NCBI RefSeq assembly: GCF_001279695.1
Contig: NZ_LGDD01000333.1
Span: forward strand, 1-39,663
DNA from: Streptomyces sp. WM6378
GTDB taxonomy: Bacteria > Actinomycetota > Actinomycetes > Streptomycetales > Streptomycetaceae
DNA: 39,663 bases
Direction: 5' to 3'
A model generated the notes under the pieces. That model was not told the DNA's origin, made no database searches, and was given only the letters and a program-made list of their open reading frames with translations. The translations under genes and the position numbers were made by a program. Position 1 is the first letter of the stretch. Each line of letters starts with the position of its first letter. Shown here one piece after another: positions 14,840 to 22,828 of the stretch.

Positions 14840-15945
14840 CAGCGCAGACCGACGCGGAAGCCACCCCCGACCTGCTGTACTCGGAGGCCGAGGACGACCT
14901 CAGGGCGGCCGTGCGCTCCCTGTTCGCCGACCGCACCGACACCCCGTCCGCGCTCGCCCGCGCCGAGTCGGACACGCCGTACGACCCGGAGCTGTGGCGC
15001 TCGCTCGGCGCCGGGATGGACCTCGCGGGGCTGCTCGTACCCGAGAAGCTCGGCGGACAGGGCGCCTCGCACCGCGAGGCCGCGGTCGTTCTGGAGGAGA
15101 TCGGCCGCGCGGTGGCGCCGGTCCCGTACCTCACCAGCGCCGTCGTCGCCACCGAAGTGCTCCTGGCGCTGGATCCAGAGGTCGACGAAGTCGCGTCCCT
15201 GTTGCGGGAGTTGGCGTCTGGGCACCGGACCGCGGCTCTCGTCGTGCCGTTCTCGGCAGGCCCGCACTCGGTGCGGCTGCCCGGGACGCTCGCCGGGACC
15301 GTCAGCGCGGTCGCCGACGCGGCCACCGCCGACGTGCTCCTCGTGCCGACCGGCGAGGGCCTGTACGCCGTCGACGCCACGGATGTCGCGGTCACCCCGC
15401 TCACGCCGCTCGACCTGACCCGCCCGCTGGCCGCCGTCACCCTCGACGGCGTCAGCGGCACGCTGCTGGCCGACGCGGACACGGCGCTCGCCGCCGTGCG
15501 CCGGGGCCTGCTGGCCGGGGCCGGGCTGCTCGCCTCCGAGCAACTGGGCGTCGCCGAGTGGTGCCTGACCGAGACAGTGACGTACACCCGCGAGCGCAAG
15601 CAGTTCAACCGGCCGGTCGGCTCGTTCCAGGCGCTCAAGCACCGGATGGCGCAGCTCTGGCTGGAGGTCGTCTCCGCGCGGGCCGCCGCCCGCAACGCCG
15701 CCGACGCGCTCGCCACCGCCAGCCCCGAGGCGCCGCTCGCGGTGGCGGTGGCCCAGGCGTACTGCGCCCGGGTCGCCGTGCACGCCGCCGAGGAGTGCGT
15801 GCAGCTCCACGGCGGCATCGGCATGACGTGGGAACACCCGGCCCACCTGCACCTGAAGCGGGCCAAGTCGGCCCAGATCGCACTCGGTTCGGCCGGAGAA
15901 CACCGGACGGCGATCGCCGAACTGGTCGATCTGCGGGCACCCTGA
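14836..15945 (+). CDS. Acyl-CoA dehydrogenase-like second subunit, probably non-catalytic
   Basis: A 369-residue acyl-CoA dehydrogenase family protein beginning in an ATGA overlap with the first dehydrogenase. Family traits are ETVTYTRERKQFNRPVGSFQ in the third domain, ECVQLHGGIGMTWEHPAHLH and LKRAKSAQIALGSAGEHR near the end. Aligned with MCAD, the catalytic Glu of QIYEGTS is Leu here (QIALGSA), and the FAD-domain phrases in the middle are poor. This is what is known of the beta subunit in actinobacterial heterotetrameric FadE enzymes, where only the partner is fully active. I therefore propose one enzyme made from both genes. Many homologues are annotated simply as acyl-CoA dehydrogenase. 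Confidence 0.87.
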   Translation: MTAQTDAEATPDLLYSEAEDDLRAAVRSLFADRTDTPSALARAESDTPYDPELWRSLGAGMDLAGLLVPEKLGGQGASHREAAVVLEEIGRAVAPVPYLTSAVVATEVLLALDPEVDEVASLLRELASGHRTAALVVPFSAGPHSVRLPGTLAGTVSAVADAATADVLLVPTGEGLYAVDATDVAVTPLTPLDLTRPLAAVTLDGVSGTLLADADTALAAVRRGLLAGAGLLASEQLGVAEWCLTETVTYTRERKQFNRPVGSFQALKHRMAQLWLEVVSARAAARNAADALATASPEAPLAVAVAQAYCARVAVHAAEECVQLHGGIGMTWEHPAHLHLKRAKSAQIALGSAGEHRTAIAELVDLRAP

Positions 15946-15952
15946 GGGCGGG

Positions 15953-15994
15953 CCGGGTGTTGCCCCGTCCTCCTGCGGACGGGGCAACACCCGG
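15953..15994. terminator. Strong hairpin terminator after the acyl-CoA dehydrogenase operon
   Basis: An 18-bp perfect stem pairs 15953-15970 with 15977-15994 around the loop TCCTGC, beginning seven bases after the stop codon. It has no T run. It closes the oxidoreductase/dehydrogenase operon. Confidence 0.88.
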
Positions 15995-16052
15995 CAGTCC
16001 ACCCTGCGGACGGCGAGCACCCGGCTCCCTCGCGCCTTGGCATCATCGGCCG

Positions 16053-16341
16053 ATGAGTGATCACCAGCGCACCGAGCCCGCCAAGACGGCCGACGACCGT
16101 ACGTCACTGACCGCGTTCCTCGACCACCAGCGCGAGACCCTCGCCTGGAAGTGCGCGGGCCGCGTGCGAGGACTCCCGCTCCGCGGCCGAGGCCTTCAAC
16201 TCCCTTGATGAAACAGTGGAGTTCCGCGAGGAGGCCATCTCGCTGCGCTACATCCTCACGCACATGATCGAGGAGTACGCCCGCCACAACGGCCACGCCG
16301 ATCTGCTCCGCGAGGCCATCGACGGCGCGACGGGCGAGTAG
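16053..16341 (+). pseudogene. DUF664 (mini-DinB) gene wrecked by an internal deletion and frame change
   Basis: The start at 16053 reads a normal mini-DinB N-terminus ([19 protein letters not shown]). After about 36 residues the frame runs into unrelated Arg/Leu-rich sequence and stops at 16208. In another frame, from about 16165 to the TAG at 16339-16341, the typical C-terminus appears: [20 protein letters not shown] then [13 protein letters not shown]. Intact DUF664 proteins have roughly 170 residues, so about 80 residues of the middle are missing, and the two ends are in different frames. DinB-type proteins are small four-helix metal-binding enzymes, some of them mycothiol-dependent. The sequence shows a deletion pseudogene; an assembly error is possible but less likely. 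Confidence 0.85.
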
Positions 16342-16361
16342 CCGCCCTCGCCCCCGCCTCC

Positions 16362-16410
16362 CACGGCCCCGGTCCGTGCCATCCGCGCGGACCGGGGCCG
16401 TGCCGTTTTT
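16362..16410 (+). terminator. Intrinsic terminator with T run
   Basis: The arm CACGGCCCCGGTCC (16362-16375) pairs perfectly with 16389-16402, and a run of five T follows at 16406-16410. It shields the importer operon downstream from reading through the broken DUF664 gene. Confidence 0.85.
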
Positions 16411-16435
16411 GACCACTCCTTTACTGGCGGGTTTA

Positions 16436-16454
16436 ATTGCGATTTGTTCGCAAT
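16436..16454. promoter_or_regulatory. Nur-box-like palindrome before the nickel importer operon
   Basis: ATTGCGA (16436-16442) and TCGCAAT (16448-16454) are perfect inverted arms around TTTGT. The core TTGCGA-N5-TCGCAA matches, in eight of twelve arm positions exactly and all the strong ones, the Nur box TTGCAA-N5-TTGCAA described for the Fur-family nickel regulator of Streptomyces coelicolor. It ends 33 bases before the start of the binding-protein gene, where it would cover the promoter. Nickel-bound Nur represses nickel uptake genes, so repression at high nickel is expected. Confidence 0.75.
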
Positions 16455-16487
16455 AGCAGTGGATCTTCAGCAAGGGGTGTGGGCCGC

Positions 16488-18083
16488 ATGACCGCCCGTT
16501 CCATACGTGCCACGGCCGCCGCCGTACTGGCCGGGGCGCTCGCCGTCGGCACGGCCGCCTGTTCCAGCCCGGGCGGTGGGGCGGCCGGAAGCGGCAAGAA
16601 GGACTCCGCGGTCGTGGGCATCGCCTACGAGCCCGAGACGCTCAGCCCGCTGCTCGGCTACGGCAAAGACGGCAACTCCAAGCTCTTCGACGGGCTCCTC
16701 ACCTTCGACGCGGACATGAAGCTGCGGCCCGCGCTCGCCACCGCGCTGCCCGAGGTGAGCGCGGACCGGCTGACGTACACGTACAAGCTGCGCCAGGGCG
16801 TGAAGTTCAGCGACGGCAAGCCGTTCACGGCCAAGGACGTCGTGTTCACCTACACGAAGATCCTCGACCCGAAGACCAACAACCCGTCCAAGGGCGAGCT
16901 CGACGCGGTGAGGTCCGTCGAGGCCAAGGGCGACGACACGGTGGTCTTCACCCTCAAGTACCCCTACGCCCCGTTCGCCGAGCGGACCGTGCTGCCCGTC
17001 GTCCCCGAACACGTCGCGGCCCCGCAGGACGTCAACTCGGGCGCCTTCTCCAGCGCGCCCGTCGGCACCGGCCCGTACACGCTCACCAAGTGGTCGAAGG
17101 GCGAGAAGATCACCTTCTCGGCGAACCCCTCCTACTGGGGCGGCGCGCCCGCCGTGAAGAAGTTCACGATGGCGATCATCAAGGACGACGACGTGCGCGC
17201 GACCCGGCTGCGGGCCGGCGACCTCGACGGCGCGATCCTGCCGCCCAACCTCGCCAAGACGTTCAAGGGCGACAAGGGCAAGAAGACGTACGCGGCGAAG
17301 ACGTACGACTACCGCAACGTCACCCTGCCCACCGGCAACAAGGTCGCCGGTGACACCGCCGTGCGCCAGGCCCTCGACCTCGCCGTCGACCGCAAGGCCA
17401 TGGTCGACCGCATCCTGGAAGGCGCGGGCAAGCCGGCCTACGGCCCGGTGCCGACCGGCAGCCCGTGGTTCGCCGCCGGCACCGAGCGCGCCCACGACCT
17501 CGGCAAGGCGCGGAAGATCCTCGACGACGCGGGCTGGAAGCCGGGCGCCGACGGCATCCGCGAGAAGGACGGCGTCAAGGCCGCCTTCCCGCTCTGGTAC
17601 CTCTCCGGCGACAAGCTCCGCCAGGACCACGCCCTCGCGTTCGCCTCCGACGCCAAGAAGGCGGGCATCGCCGTCACCACCCAGTCCGGCACCTGGGAGG
17701 TCATCGAGCCCCGCATGAAGCAGGACGCGGTCCTCGCGGGCGGCGGCTCGCCCGGCGACCCCGACTTCGACCAGTACAACCTGCTCAAGTCCTCGCTCGC
17801 CGGCGACGGCTTCAACAACATGGCCTCGTACGTCAACGACACCGTCGACAAGGCCCTCGACGACGCCCGCAAGAGCGGCGACCAGGCCGTCCGCAAGACT
17901 GCGTACGACACCGTTCAGCGCGAGCTCGTGAAGAACCCGGGCTACACCTTCCTCACTCACATCGACCACCTGTACGTCGTCAACGACAAGTGGGACGGTC
18001 TTTCCACCCAGGTCGAACCGCACGACCACGGGCTCGCGTCCGGCCCCTGGTGGGACGTCGAGAAGTGGACCCCCAAGAAGTGA
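16488..18083 (+). CDS. nikA: Nickel/peptide-type ABC transporter substrate-binding lipoprotein
   Basis: A 531-residue SBP_bac_5 family lipoprotein. The signal MTARSIRATAAAVLAGALAV is followed by a lipobox-like TAAC (Cys25). The mature part has family phrases such as LFDGLLTFDADMKLRPALA, YTYKLRQGVKFSDGKPFTAK (with DVVFTY), GTGPYTLTKWSKGEKITF and NPSYWGGAP. It captures its ligand outside the cell and hands it to the permeases. The family serves peptides, nickel and other ligands; the Nur-type operator directly upstream and the complete five-gene order make nickel the best guess. I prefer ATG 16488; a GTG at 16479 is possible, and starts further upstream would lie inside the Nur palindrome. The stop overlaps the next start (GTGA). 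Confidence 0.85.
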   Translation: MTARSIRATAAAVLAGALAVGTAACSSPGGGAAGSGKKDSAVVGIAYEPETLSPLLGYGKDGNSKLFDGLLTFDADMKLRPALATALPEVSADRLTYTYKLRQGVKFSDGKPFTAKDVVFTYTKILDPKTNNPSKGELDAVRSVEAKGDDTVVFTLKYPYAPFAERTVLPVVPEHVAAPQDVNSGAFSSAPVGTGPYTLTKWSKGEKITFSANPSYWGGAPAVKKFTMAIIKDDDVRATRLRAGDLDGAILPPNLAKTFKGDKGKKTYAAKTYDYRNVTLPTGNKVAGDTAVRQALDLAVDRKAMVDRILEGAGKPAYGPVPTGSPWFAAGTERAHDLGKARKILDDAGWKPGADGIREKDGVKAAFPLWYLSGDKLRQDHALAFASDAKKAGIAVTTQSGTWEVIEPRMKQDAVLAGGGSPGDPDFDQYNLLKSSLAGDGFNNMASYVNDTVDKALDDARKSGDQAVRKTAYDTVQRELVKNPGYTFLTHIDHLYVVNDKWDGLSTQVEPHDHGLASGPWWDVEKWTPKK

Positions 18084-19072
18084 GCCGCCGCCTTCCGTGG
18101 GAGGCGATGGGCCGCATGGCCGGACGGCGGATCCTGTCCGCCGTTCCCGTCCTGCTCGCCGTCACCTTCGGCGTCTTCGCGGTCGCCGCCGCGTCCCCCT
18201 TCGACCCCGTCAAGGCATATGCGGGCACAGCCGGACTCACCGCGTCCCAGGCCGAGTTGGACCAGCTGCGCGCCAACCTCGGCGTGGACCAGCCATTCGT
18301 GCAGCGCTGGTGGGACTGGCTGACCTCGGCCCTCGGCGGCGACCTCGGCGACTCCGGCGTGCTGCGCCAGCCCGTCGCCGACGTCATCGCCGAACGCATC
18401 GGCTGGTCGGCGCTGCTCGCCACCGCCGCGTTCGCCGTCGCGATCGTGCTCGGCACCGCGCTCGGCGTGCTCGCCGCGCGCCGCCGCGGCGGCTGGCTCG
18501 ACCGCTCGGTCAGCTCCGCCGCCTACACCCTCGAAGCCGCCCCCGCCTTCTGGCTCGGCCTGCTCGCCATCTGGTTCTTCGCGCTGAAACTCGGCGCGCT
18601 GCCGGCCGGGGGCCTGACGGACACCGCGAGCGACACGGTCACTTCCGGCCAGGTCATCAGCCACCTGGTCCTCCCGGCGTGTGTGCTCGGCCTGTCCCAA
18701 CTGCCCTGGTTCTTCCTGTACGTACGCCAAGGCGTCGGCGACGCGCTGGCCGAGGACCCGGTGCGCGGGGCGCGGGCGCGCGGCCTCGCCGAACGCACCG
18801 TCCTGACCGGCCACGCGCTGCGCTCCGGCATGCTCCCCATGCTGACCCTGATCGGCTCCCGCGTGCCCGAGCTGATCACCGGCGCGCTGCTCGTCGAGAC
18901 GGTCTTCAGCTGGCCCGGCATCGCCGCCGCCACGGTGCAGGCCGCGACCTCCGTCGACTTCCCGCTGCTCGCCGCCCTCACGGTGCTCGCGACCGCCGCC
19001 GTACTCCTCGGCAACCTGCTCTCCGACCTCCTGTACGGACTCGCCGACCCGAGGGTGGGATTCGATGGCTGA
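18080..19072 (+). CDS. nikB: ABC transporter permease, NikB/DppB type
   Basis: About 330 residues with an N-terminal helix (MAGRRILSAVPVLLAVTFGV), an outer segment containing LRANLGVDQPFVQRWWDWL, and five further helices in the BPD_transp_1 domain. The coupling motif to the ATPase is near EDPVRGARARGLAERTVL. With the next gene it forms the membrane channel of the importer. The GTG at 18080 overlaps the previous stop; internal ATGs at 18107 and 18116 are alternatives and would give the more usual length of about 315-320 residues. GGGAGG sits just before 18107. Its role follows from gene order. Confidence 0.87.
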   Translation: MSRRLPWEAMGRMAGRRILSAVPVLLAVTFGVFAVAAASPFDPVKAYAGTAGLTASQAELDQLRANLGVDQPFVQRWWDWLTSALGGDLGDSGVLRQPVADVIAERIGWSALLATAAFAVAIVLGTALGVLAARRRGGWLDRSVSSAAYTLEAAPAFWLGLLAIWFFALKLGALPAGGLTDTASDTVTSGQVISHLVLPACVLGLSQLPWFFLYVRQGVGDALAEDPVRGARARGLAERTVLTGHALRSGMLPMLTLIGSRVPELITGALLVETVFSWPGIAAATVQAATSVDFPLLAALTVLATAAVLLGNLLSDLLYGLADPRVGFDG

Positions 19073-19913
19073 CGTACGCCTCGGCAGATCCACCCGCACC
19101 GTGCGGGTGCGCACCTCGGCCGTCATCCTGGCCGTCGTCGTGCTCGCCGTCGTCCTCGTGCCGCCGCTGGCCCAGCTCGACGAACAGGCCGTGTACCTTG
19201 CCGGGAAGCTCCAACCCCCGTCCTGGGCCCACCCGTTCGGCACCGACGACGTAGGTCGCGACCTGCTGCTCCGCTGCGTGTACGGGCTGCGGGTCTCCCT
19301 GCTGGTGGGCGCCGTCGCCGCGCTCGCCGCGACCCTCATCGGCACTGCGGTCGGCGCCGTCGCCGGAGCGTTCGGGGGGTGGACGGACCGGGTCGTCATG
19401 CGGCTCGTCGACACCTGCTCGTCCGTACCGCACCTGCTGCTCGGCATCTTCGTCGTGGCGATGTTCCGCCCAGGAGTGTGGCCGGTCGTGGTGTCGGTCG
19501 CGCTGACGCACTGGCTCTCGACGGCCCGCATCGTCCGCTCGGAAATCCTGTCCCTGCGCTCGCGCCCGTACATCGACGCGGCGATCTCGGGCGGCGCCTC
19601 GCGATGGCGGGTGACGGTCCGTCATCTGCTGCCCGCTGTGTGGCCGCAAGCCGGTCTTGCCGCGGTTCTCATGGTGCCGCACGCCATGTGGCACGAGTCT
19701 GCCCTGTCCTTCCTCGGCCTCGGCCTGCCCGCCCACCAGGCCAGCCTCGGCAACCTCGTCCAGAGCGCACGCGGCTCGCTGCTCGCGGGCGACTGGTGGC
19801 CGACGCTGTTCCCCGGCCTCCTCCTGATCGTGCCGACCCTCGCCATCGCGGGCCTGGCCGGAGCCTGGCGGGAACGGCTCAGCCCGCGCCGCCGATCGGA
19901 GCTGATGTTGTGA
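19065..19913 (+). CDS. nikC: ABC transporter permease, NikC/DppC type
   Basis: A 282-residue permease. One N-terminal helix (SAVILAVVVLAVVLVPPLAQL) precedes the phrase WAHPFGTDDVGRDLLLRCVYG, the hallmark of DppC/NikC proteins, and then five helices. The coupling loop RPYIDAAISGGASRWRV contacts the ATPases. It starts eight bases inside the end of the preceding permease gene, so it is surely cotranslated with it, and its stop overlaps the next GTG. The length is normal for the family. Confidence 0.88.
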   Translation: MADVRLGRSTRTVRVRTSAVILAVVVLAVVLVPPLAQLDEQAVYLAGKLQPPSWAHPFGTDDVGRDLLLRCVYGLRVSLLVGAVAALAATLIGTAVGAVAGAFGGWTDRVVMRLVDTCSSVPHLLLGIFVVAMFRPGVWPVVVSVALTHWLSTARIVRSEILSLRSRPYIDAAISGGASRWRVTVRHLLPAVWPQAGLAAVLMVPHAMWHESALSFLGLGLPAHQASLGNLVQSARGSLLAGDWWPTLFPGLLLIVPTLAIAGLAGAWRERLSPRRRSELML

Positions 19914-20893
19914 CCGCTGTGACCTCGGTGACGTCTGAAGCCCCGAACGTGCTCTCCGTACGGAACCTCTCCGTACGCTTCCGGATGCGGGGCGGCGGAC
20001 ACATCGCCGCCGTCAACGATGCCTCCTTCGACCTCGCGGCGGGGGAGTGCCTCGCGCTCGTAGGCGAGAGCGGCTGCGGAAAGTCCGTCCTCGCCTCCGC
20101 GCTGCTCGGCCTGCTGCCCGCCAACGCCGAATCCGAGGGCGTCGCGCTGCTTGAGGACGGCACGGACCTGATCACCGCCGACGAGCGGCTGCTCGCCCGC
20201 ACGGTACGGGGCCGGCGCGTCGGCCTCGTACCGCAGAGCCCGGCCGCCCACCTCACCCCAGTACGCACGGTAGGCAGTCAACTGGTGGAAATCGTAAGGG
20301 AGTTGACGTCGGTCCCGCGCAAGGCGCTGCGCGCGGCGGCGCGGGACGCGGCCGGGCGCGCGGCCTTCCCGGCGGACCACCTCGACCGCTACCCGCACGA
20401 ACTGTCCGGCGGGCTCGCCCAGCGTGCCGCGACCGCGCTGGCCCTGGTCGGCGACGCACCCCTGCTGCTCGCGGACGAACCGACGACGGGGCTCGACCGC
20501 GCACTGGTCGAGCGCACGGCCGACGAACTGCGCCGCACCGTCGACGAGGGCCGCGCCCTGCTGATGATCACGCACGACCTGGCGGCCGCCGCCCGGATCG
20601 CGGACCGGGTCGCCGTGATGTACGCGGGCCGCATCGTCGAACTCGCCGACGCCACCAGGTTCTTCGGCGAGCCGGGTCCCCGGCACCCGTACGCTCGTGG
20701 TCTGCTCGATGCCCTGCCGGAACGATCCTTCCAACCCATCCCCGGCATGCCGCCGGAGCTGGGAGACCTCCCGGCGGGGTGTGCGTTCGCACCCCGCTGC
20801 GACCTGGCCGACGCGCTCTGCGGCACCCAACCGCGGTTCGACGGCCGGGCCGCCTGCCACCACGCCCACGCGGAGGAGCCCAGCCGTGCTTGA
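19910..20893 (+). CDS. nikD: ABC transporter ATP-binding protein, NikD/DppD type
   Basis: A 327-residue ATPase with Walker A GESGCGKS (about 52-59), signature LSGGLAQR, Walker B LLLADEPTTGLD and switch His in MITHDL. The C-terminus holds the oligopeptide/nickel-specific extension with PYARGLLDALP and the four-Cys-type phrase AGCAFAPRCDLADALCGTQP, which in DppD/OppD relatives can bind an Fe-S cluster. GTG 19910 overlaps the NikC stop by four bases; a longer open frame to the left is a shadow. It forms a heterodimer with the following ATPase and drives uptake. Two ATPases rather than one is normal for the Nik/Opp/Dpp class. Confidence 0.88.
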   Translation: MTAVTSVTSEAPNVLSVRNLSVRFRMRGGGHIAAVNDASFDLAAGECLALVGESGCGKSVLASALLGLLPANAESEGVALLEDGTDLITADERLLARTVRGRRVGLVPQSPAAHLTPVRTVGSQLVEIVRELTSVPRKALRAAARDAAGRAAFPADHLDRYPHELSGGLAQRAATALALVGDAPLLLADEPTTGLDRALVERTADELRRTVDEGRALLMITHDLAAAARIADRVAVMYAGRIVELADATRFFGEPGPRHPYARGLLDALPERSFQPIPGMPPELGDLPAGCAFAPRCDLADALCGTQPRFDGRAACHHAHAEEPSRA

Positions 20894-21545
20894 GCTCAGC
20901 AACATCACAGCCGGTTACGAGCGGGGCAGGCCCGTGGTGCGCGACGTCAGCCTCGCCGTGTCCCACGGCGAGGCGGTCGGCCTGCTCGGCCCCAGCGGCT
21001 GCGGCAAGTCCACCCTGGCCAGGGTCGCGGCCCTGCTGCACCGACCCGACGCCGGAACGGTCGTCCTGGACGGCACCACCGTCACCGACTACCGCCACCG
21101 CGCCCCGCGCGCCCTGCGCACCACCGTGGGCGTCGTCTTCCAGTCGCCCCGGCTCTCCGCCGACCCGCGGCTGCGGCTGCGCGACCTGATCGCCGAGCCC
21201 CTGAAGGCGACCGGCCGGCGGATCGAGATCCGCGAGCGCGTGGACGCCCTGGCCCACGCGGTCGGCCTCGGCGGCGACCTCCTGACCCGCAGCGCCCACG
21301 AGGTCAGCGACGGCCAGCTCCAACGCGCCTGTCTGGCACGGGCGTTGGTGCTCCGTCCGCGCCTGCTGATCTGCGACGAGATGACCGCGATGCTCGACGC
21401 ATCGACGACGGCCGCGCTGGTCGCGGCGGTCGAGAACTACCGCCGCGAGACGAAGGCGTCCCTGCTGGCCGTCGGCCACGACCAGGTACTCCTCGACCGC
21501 TGGTGCGACCGCACGGTCAGCTGGGAGGCCCCGCCGCAGGCCTGA
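20886..21545 (+). CDS. nikE: ABC transporter ATP-binding protein, NikE/DppF type
   Basis: A compact 219-residue ATPase, the last gene of the importer. Walker A is GPSGCGKS (about 36-43), the signature is degenerate (VSDGQLQR in place of LSGGQ), Walker B reads LLICDEM and the switch His is in VGHDQ. The degenerate signature and the DEMTAMLD phrase are seen in NikE-like partners. It lacks the C-terminal extension of NikD. GTG 20886 has GGAGGAG seven bases ahead and overlaps the preceding stop by eight bases. The short length is typical of NikE rather than DppF. Confidence 0.86.
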   Translation: MLELSNITAGYERGRPVVRDVSLAVSHGEAVGLLGPSGCGKSTLARVAALLHRPDAGTVVLDGTTVTDYRHRAPRALRTTVGVVFQSPRLSADPRLRLRDLIAEPLKATGRRIEIRERVDALAHAVGLGGDLLTRSAHEVSDGQLQRACLARALVLRPRLLICDEMTAMLDASTTAALVAAVENYRRETKASLLAVGHDQVLLDRWCDRTVSWEAPPQA

Positions 21546-21660
21546 CCGGCGGGTGACACGGGGACGAAGGACCAGCCAACTCCTGTCAGCCGCACGTCAG
21601 TTGTGCGCAGCGCGACGCATACTCGGTCGCGTCCGTCCCTCGTTCCCCGGGAGCGCACCC

Positions 21661-22515
21661 ATGGCCCATCTCACCCGCCGCAGTGCCGTCGCCACCCTCG
21701 CCGCGGCCGTCGCCGTGCCCGCCCTGGCCGGCACCGCCCGCGCGGCCGCCCGTCCCTCCCGTCCCAGGCCCCTGCGCAGAACCCACGCGCACAACGACTA
21801 CGAGCACACCCACCCCCTCTTCGACGCCCTCGCGCACGGCTTCACCAGCGTCGAGGCCGACATCTTCCTCGTCGACGGCCGACTCCTGGTCGGCCACGAC
21901 CCCAGCGAGCTCGACCCGAGCCGCACCCTCGAATCCCTCTACCTCGACCCGCTGCGCAGGCTGATCCGGGCCAACCACGGCTCGGTGTACCGGGGTTACT
22001 ACCACCCGCTCCAGCTGCTCATCGACATCAAGACCGAGGGCGCGGCCACCTACCTCGAACTCGACCGGCACCTCGTCCCCTACCGCCACCTCTTCAGCTC
22101 TTACGCGCACGGCCGGGTGCGGACCAGCGCCATCACCGCGGTCATCTCCGGCGACCGGGGCGCCCGCACGCCCATGGAGGCGCAGCAGGTGCGGTACGCC
22201 TTCTACGACGGGCGGCTCGACGACCTCGGGACGGCCGCCACCGCCTCCTTCATCCCGCTGATCAGCGAGGCCTGGACCGACCACTTCACCTGGACCGGCG
22301 CCGGGCCCTTCCCCGCCGCCGAACGCGCCGAGCTGCGCGACCTGGTGGCCCGTAGCCACGCCGGCCGCCGGCGGCTGAGGTTTTGGGCGACCCTCGACGT
22401 CGCCGGACCCGAACGCGACGCCCTGTGGCGCGAGCTGTACGCCGCCGGGATCGACTGGTTCAACACCGACGACCTCGCCGGACTCGAAACCTTCCTCCGC
22501 GCCCACGGCGAGTAG
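21661..22515 (+). CDS. Secreted PI-PLC/glycerophosphodiester phosphodiesterase-like protein
   Basis: A 284-residue protein with an N-terminal export signal ending near AGTARAAA (residue 30); RR at positions 6-7 could make it a Tat substrate. The TIM-barrel start THAHNDYEH (His42, His44), the metal site SVEADIF (Glu65, Asp67) and GHDP (His79) are the catalytic residues of the PI-PLC/GDPD superfamily. LLIDIKTEG forms another barrel strand. It would hydrolyse a phosphodiester, probably glycerophosphodiesters or phosphoinositide-like lipids, outside the cell. ATG 21661 has GGGAG upstream. It stands alone after the nik operon, separated by 115 bases. Confidence 0.85.
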   Translation: MAHLTRRSAVATLAAAVAVPALAGTARAAARPSRPRPLRRTHAHNDYEHTHPLFDALAHGFTSVEADIFLVDGRLLVGHDPSELDPSRTLESLYLDPLRRLIRANHGSVYRGYYHPLQLLIDIKTEGAATYLELDRHLVPYRHLFSSYAHGRVRTSAITAVISGDRGARTPMEAQQVRYAFYDGRLDDLGTAATASFIPLISEAWTDHFTWTGAGPFPAAERAELRDLVARSHAGRRRLRFWATLDVAGPERDALWRELYAAGIDWFNTDDLAGLETFLRAHGE

Positions 22516-22572
22516 CGGGATCACGCGCAGTCAACACCCGTACGGCGGACATGTCTTGAGCCGGTGAGCAGC

Positions 22573-22628
22573 GCCTCCTCCGCCACACTGACGCCCGAGT
22601 GCCGCGAATCCGGCGCGGCGGAGGAGGC
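22573..22628 (+). promoter_or_regulatory. Inverted repeat that buries the ribosome site of the next small gene
   Basis: GCCTCCTCCGCC (22573-22584) is the perfect reverse complement of GGCGGAGGAGGC (22617-22628), 32 bases apart. The right arm contains the ribosome site GGAGGAGG of the ATG at 22634. If transcription begins before 22573, the 12-bp GC-rich stem would hide that site. It could thus work as a leader switch; no ligand or protein is suggested by the sequence. Confidence 0.5.
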
Positions 22629-22633
22629 TCGTC

Positions 22634-22828
22634 ATGGCTGTTTCGATCTCGGTGGTCCTGCTGCTGGTGGTGCTCGCGGTGATCTTCCTGCGGAGCGGCG
22701 GGCTCAAGCCCTCGCACGCGATCGTCTGCGCGCTGCTCGGCTTCTTCCTGGCCGGTACGAGCATGGCGACGACCATCCAGAACGGACTCAACGCGACGGC
22801 AGGGGTGGTCGGTAGCCTCAAGCCATGA
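22634..22828 (+). CDS. Small two-helix membrane protein of unknown function
   Basis: Only 64 residues, with one hydrophobic helix at about 3-20 (SISVVLLLVVLAVIFL), a short charged or polar turn (RSGGLKPSH) and a second helix at about 29-46 (IVCALLGFFLAGTSMA), ending TIQNGLNATAGVVGSLKP. I recognise it as a type of small conserved Streptomyces membrane protein but know no function. It has an excellent ribosome site, GGAGGAGG, which is also one arm of an inverted repeat. Its stop overlaps the next start (ATGA), so it is translated together with the HTH_42 protein. Confidence 0.78.
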   Translation: MAVSISVVLLLVVLAVIFLRSGGLKPSHAIVCALLGFFLAGTSMATTIQNGLNATAGVVGSLKP

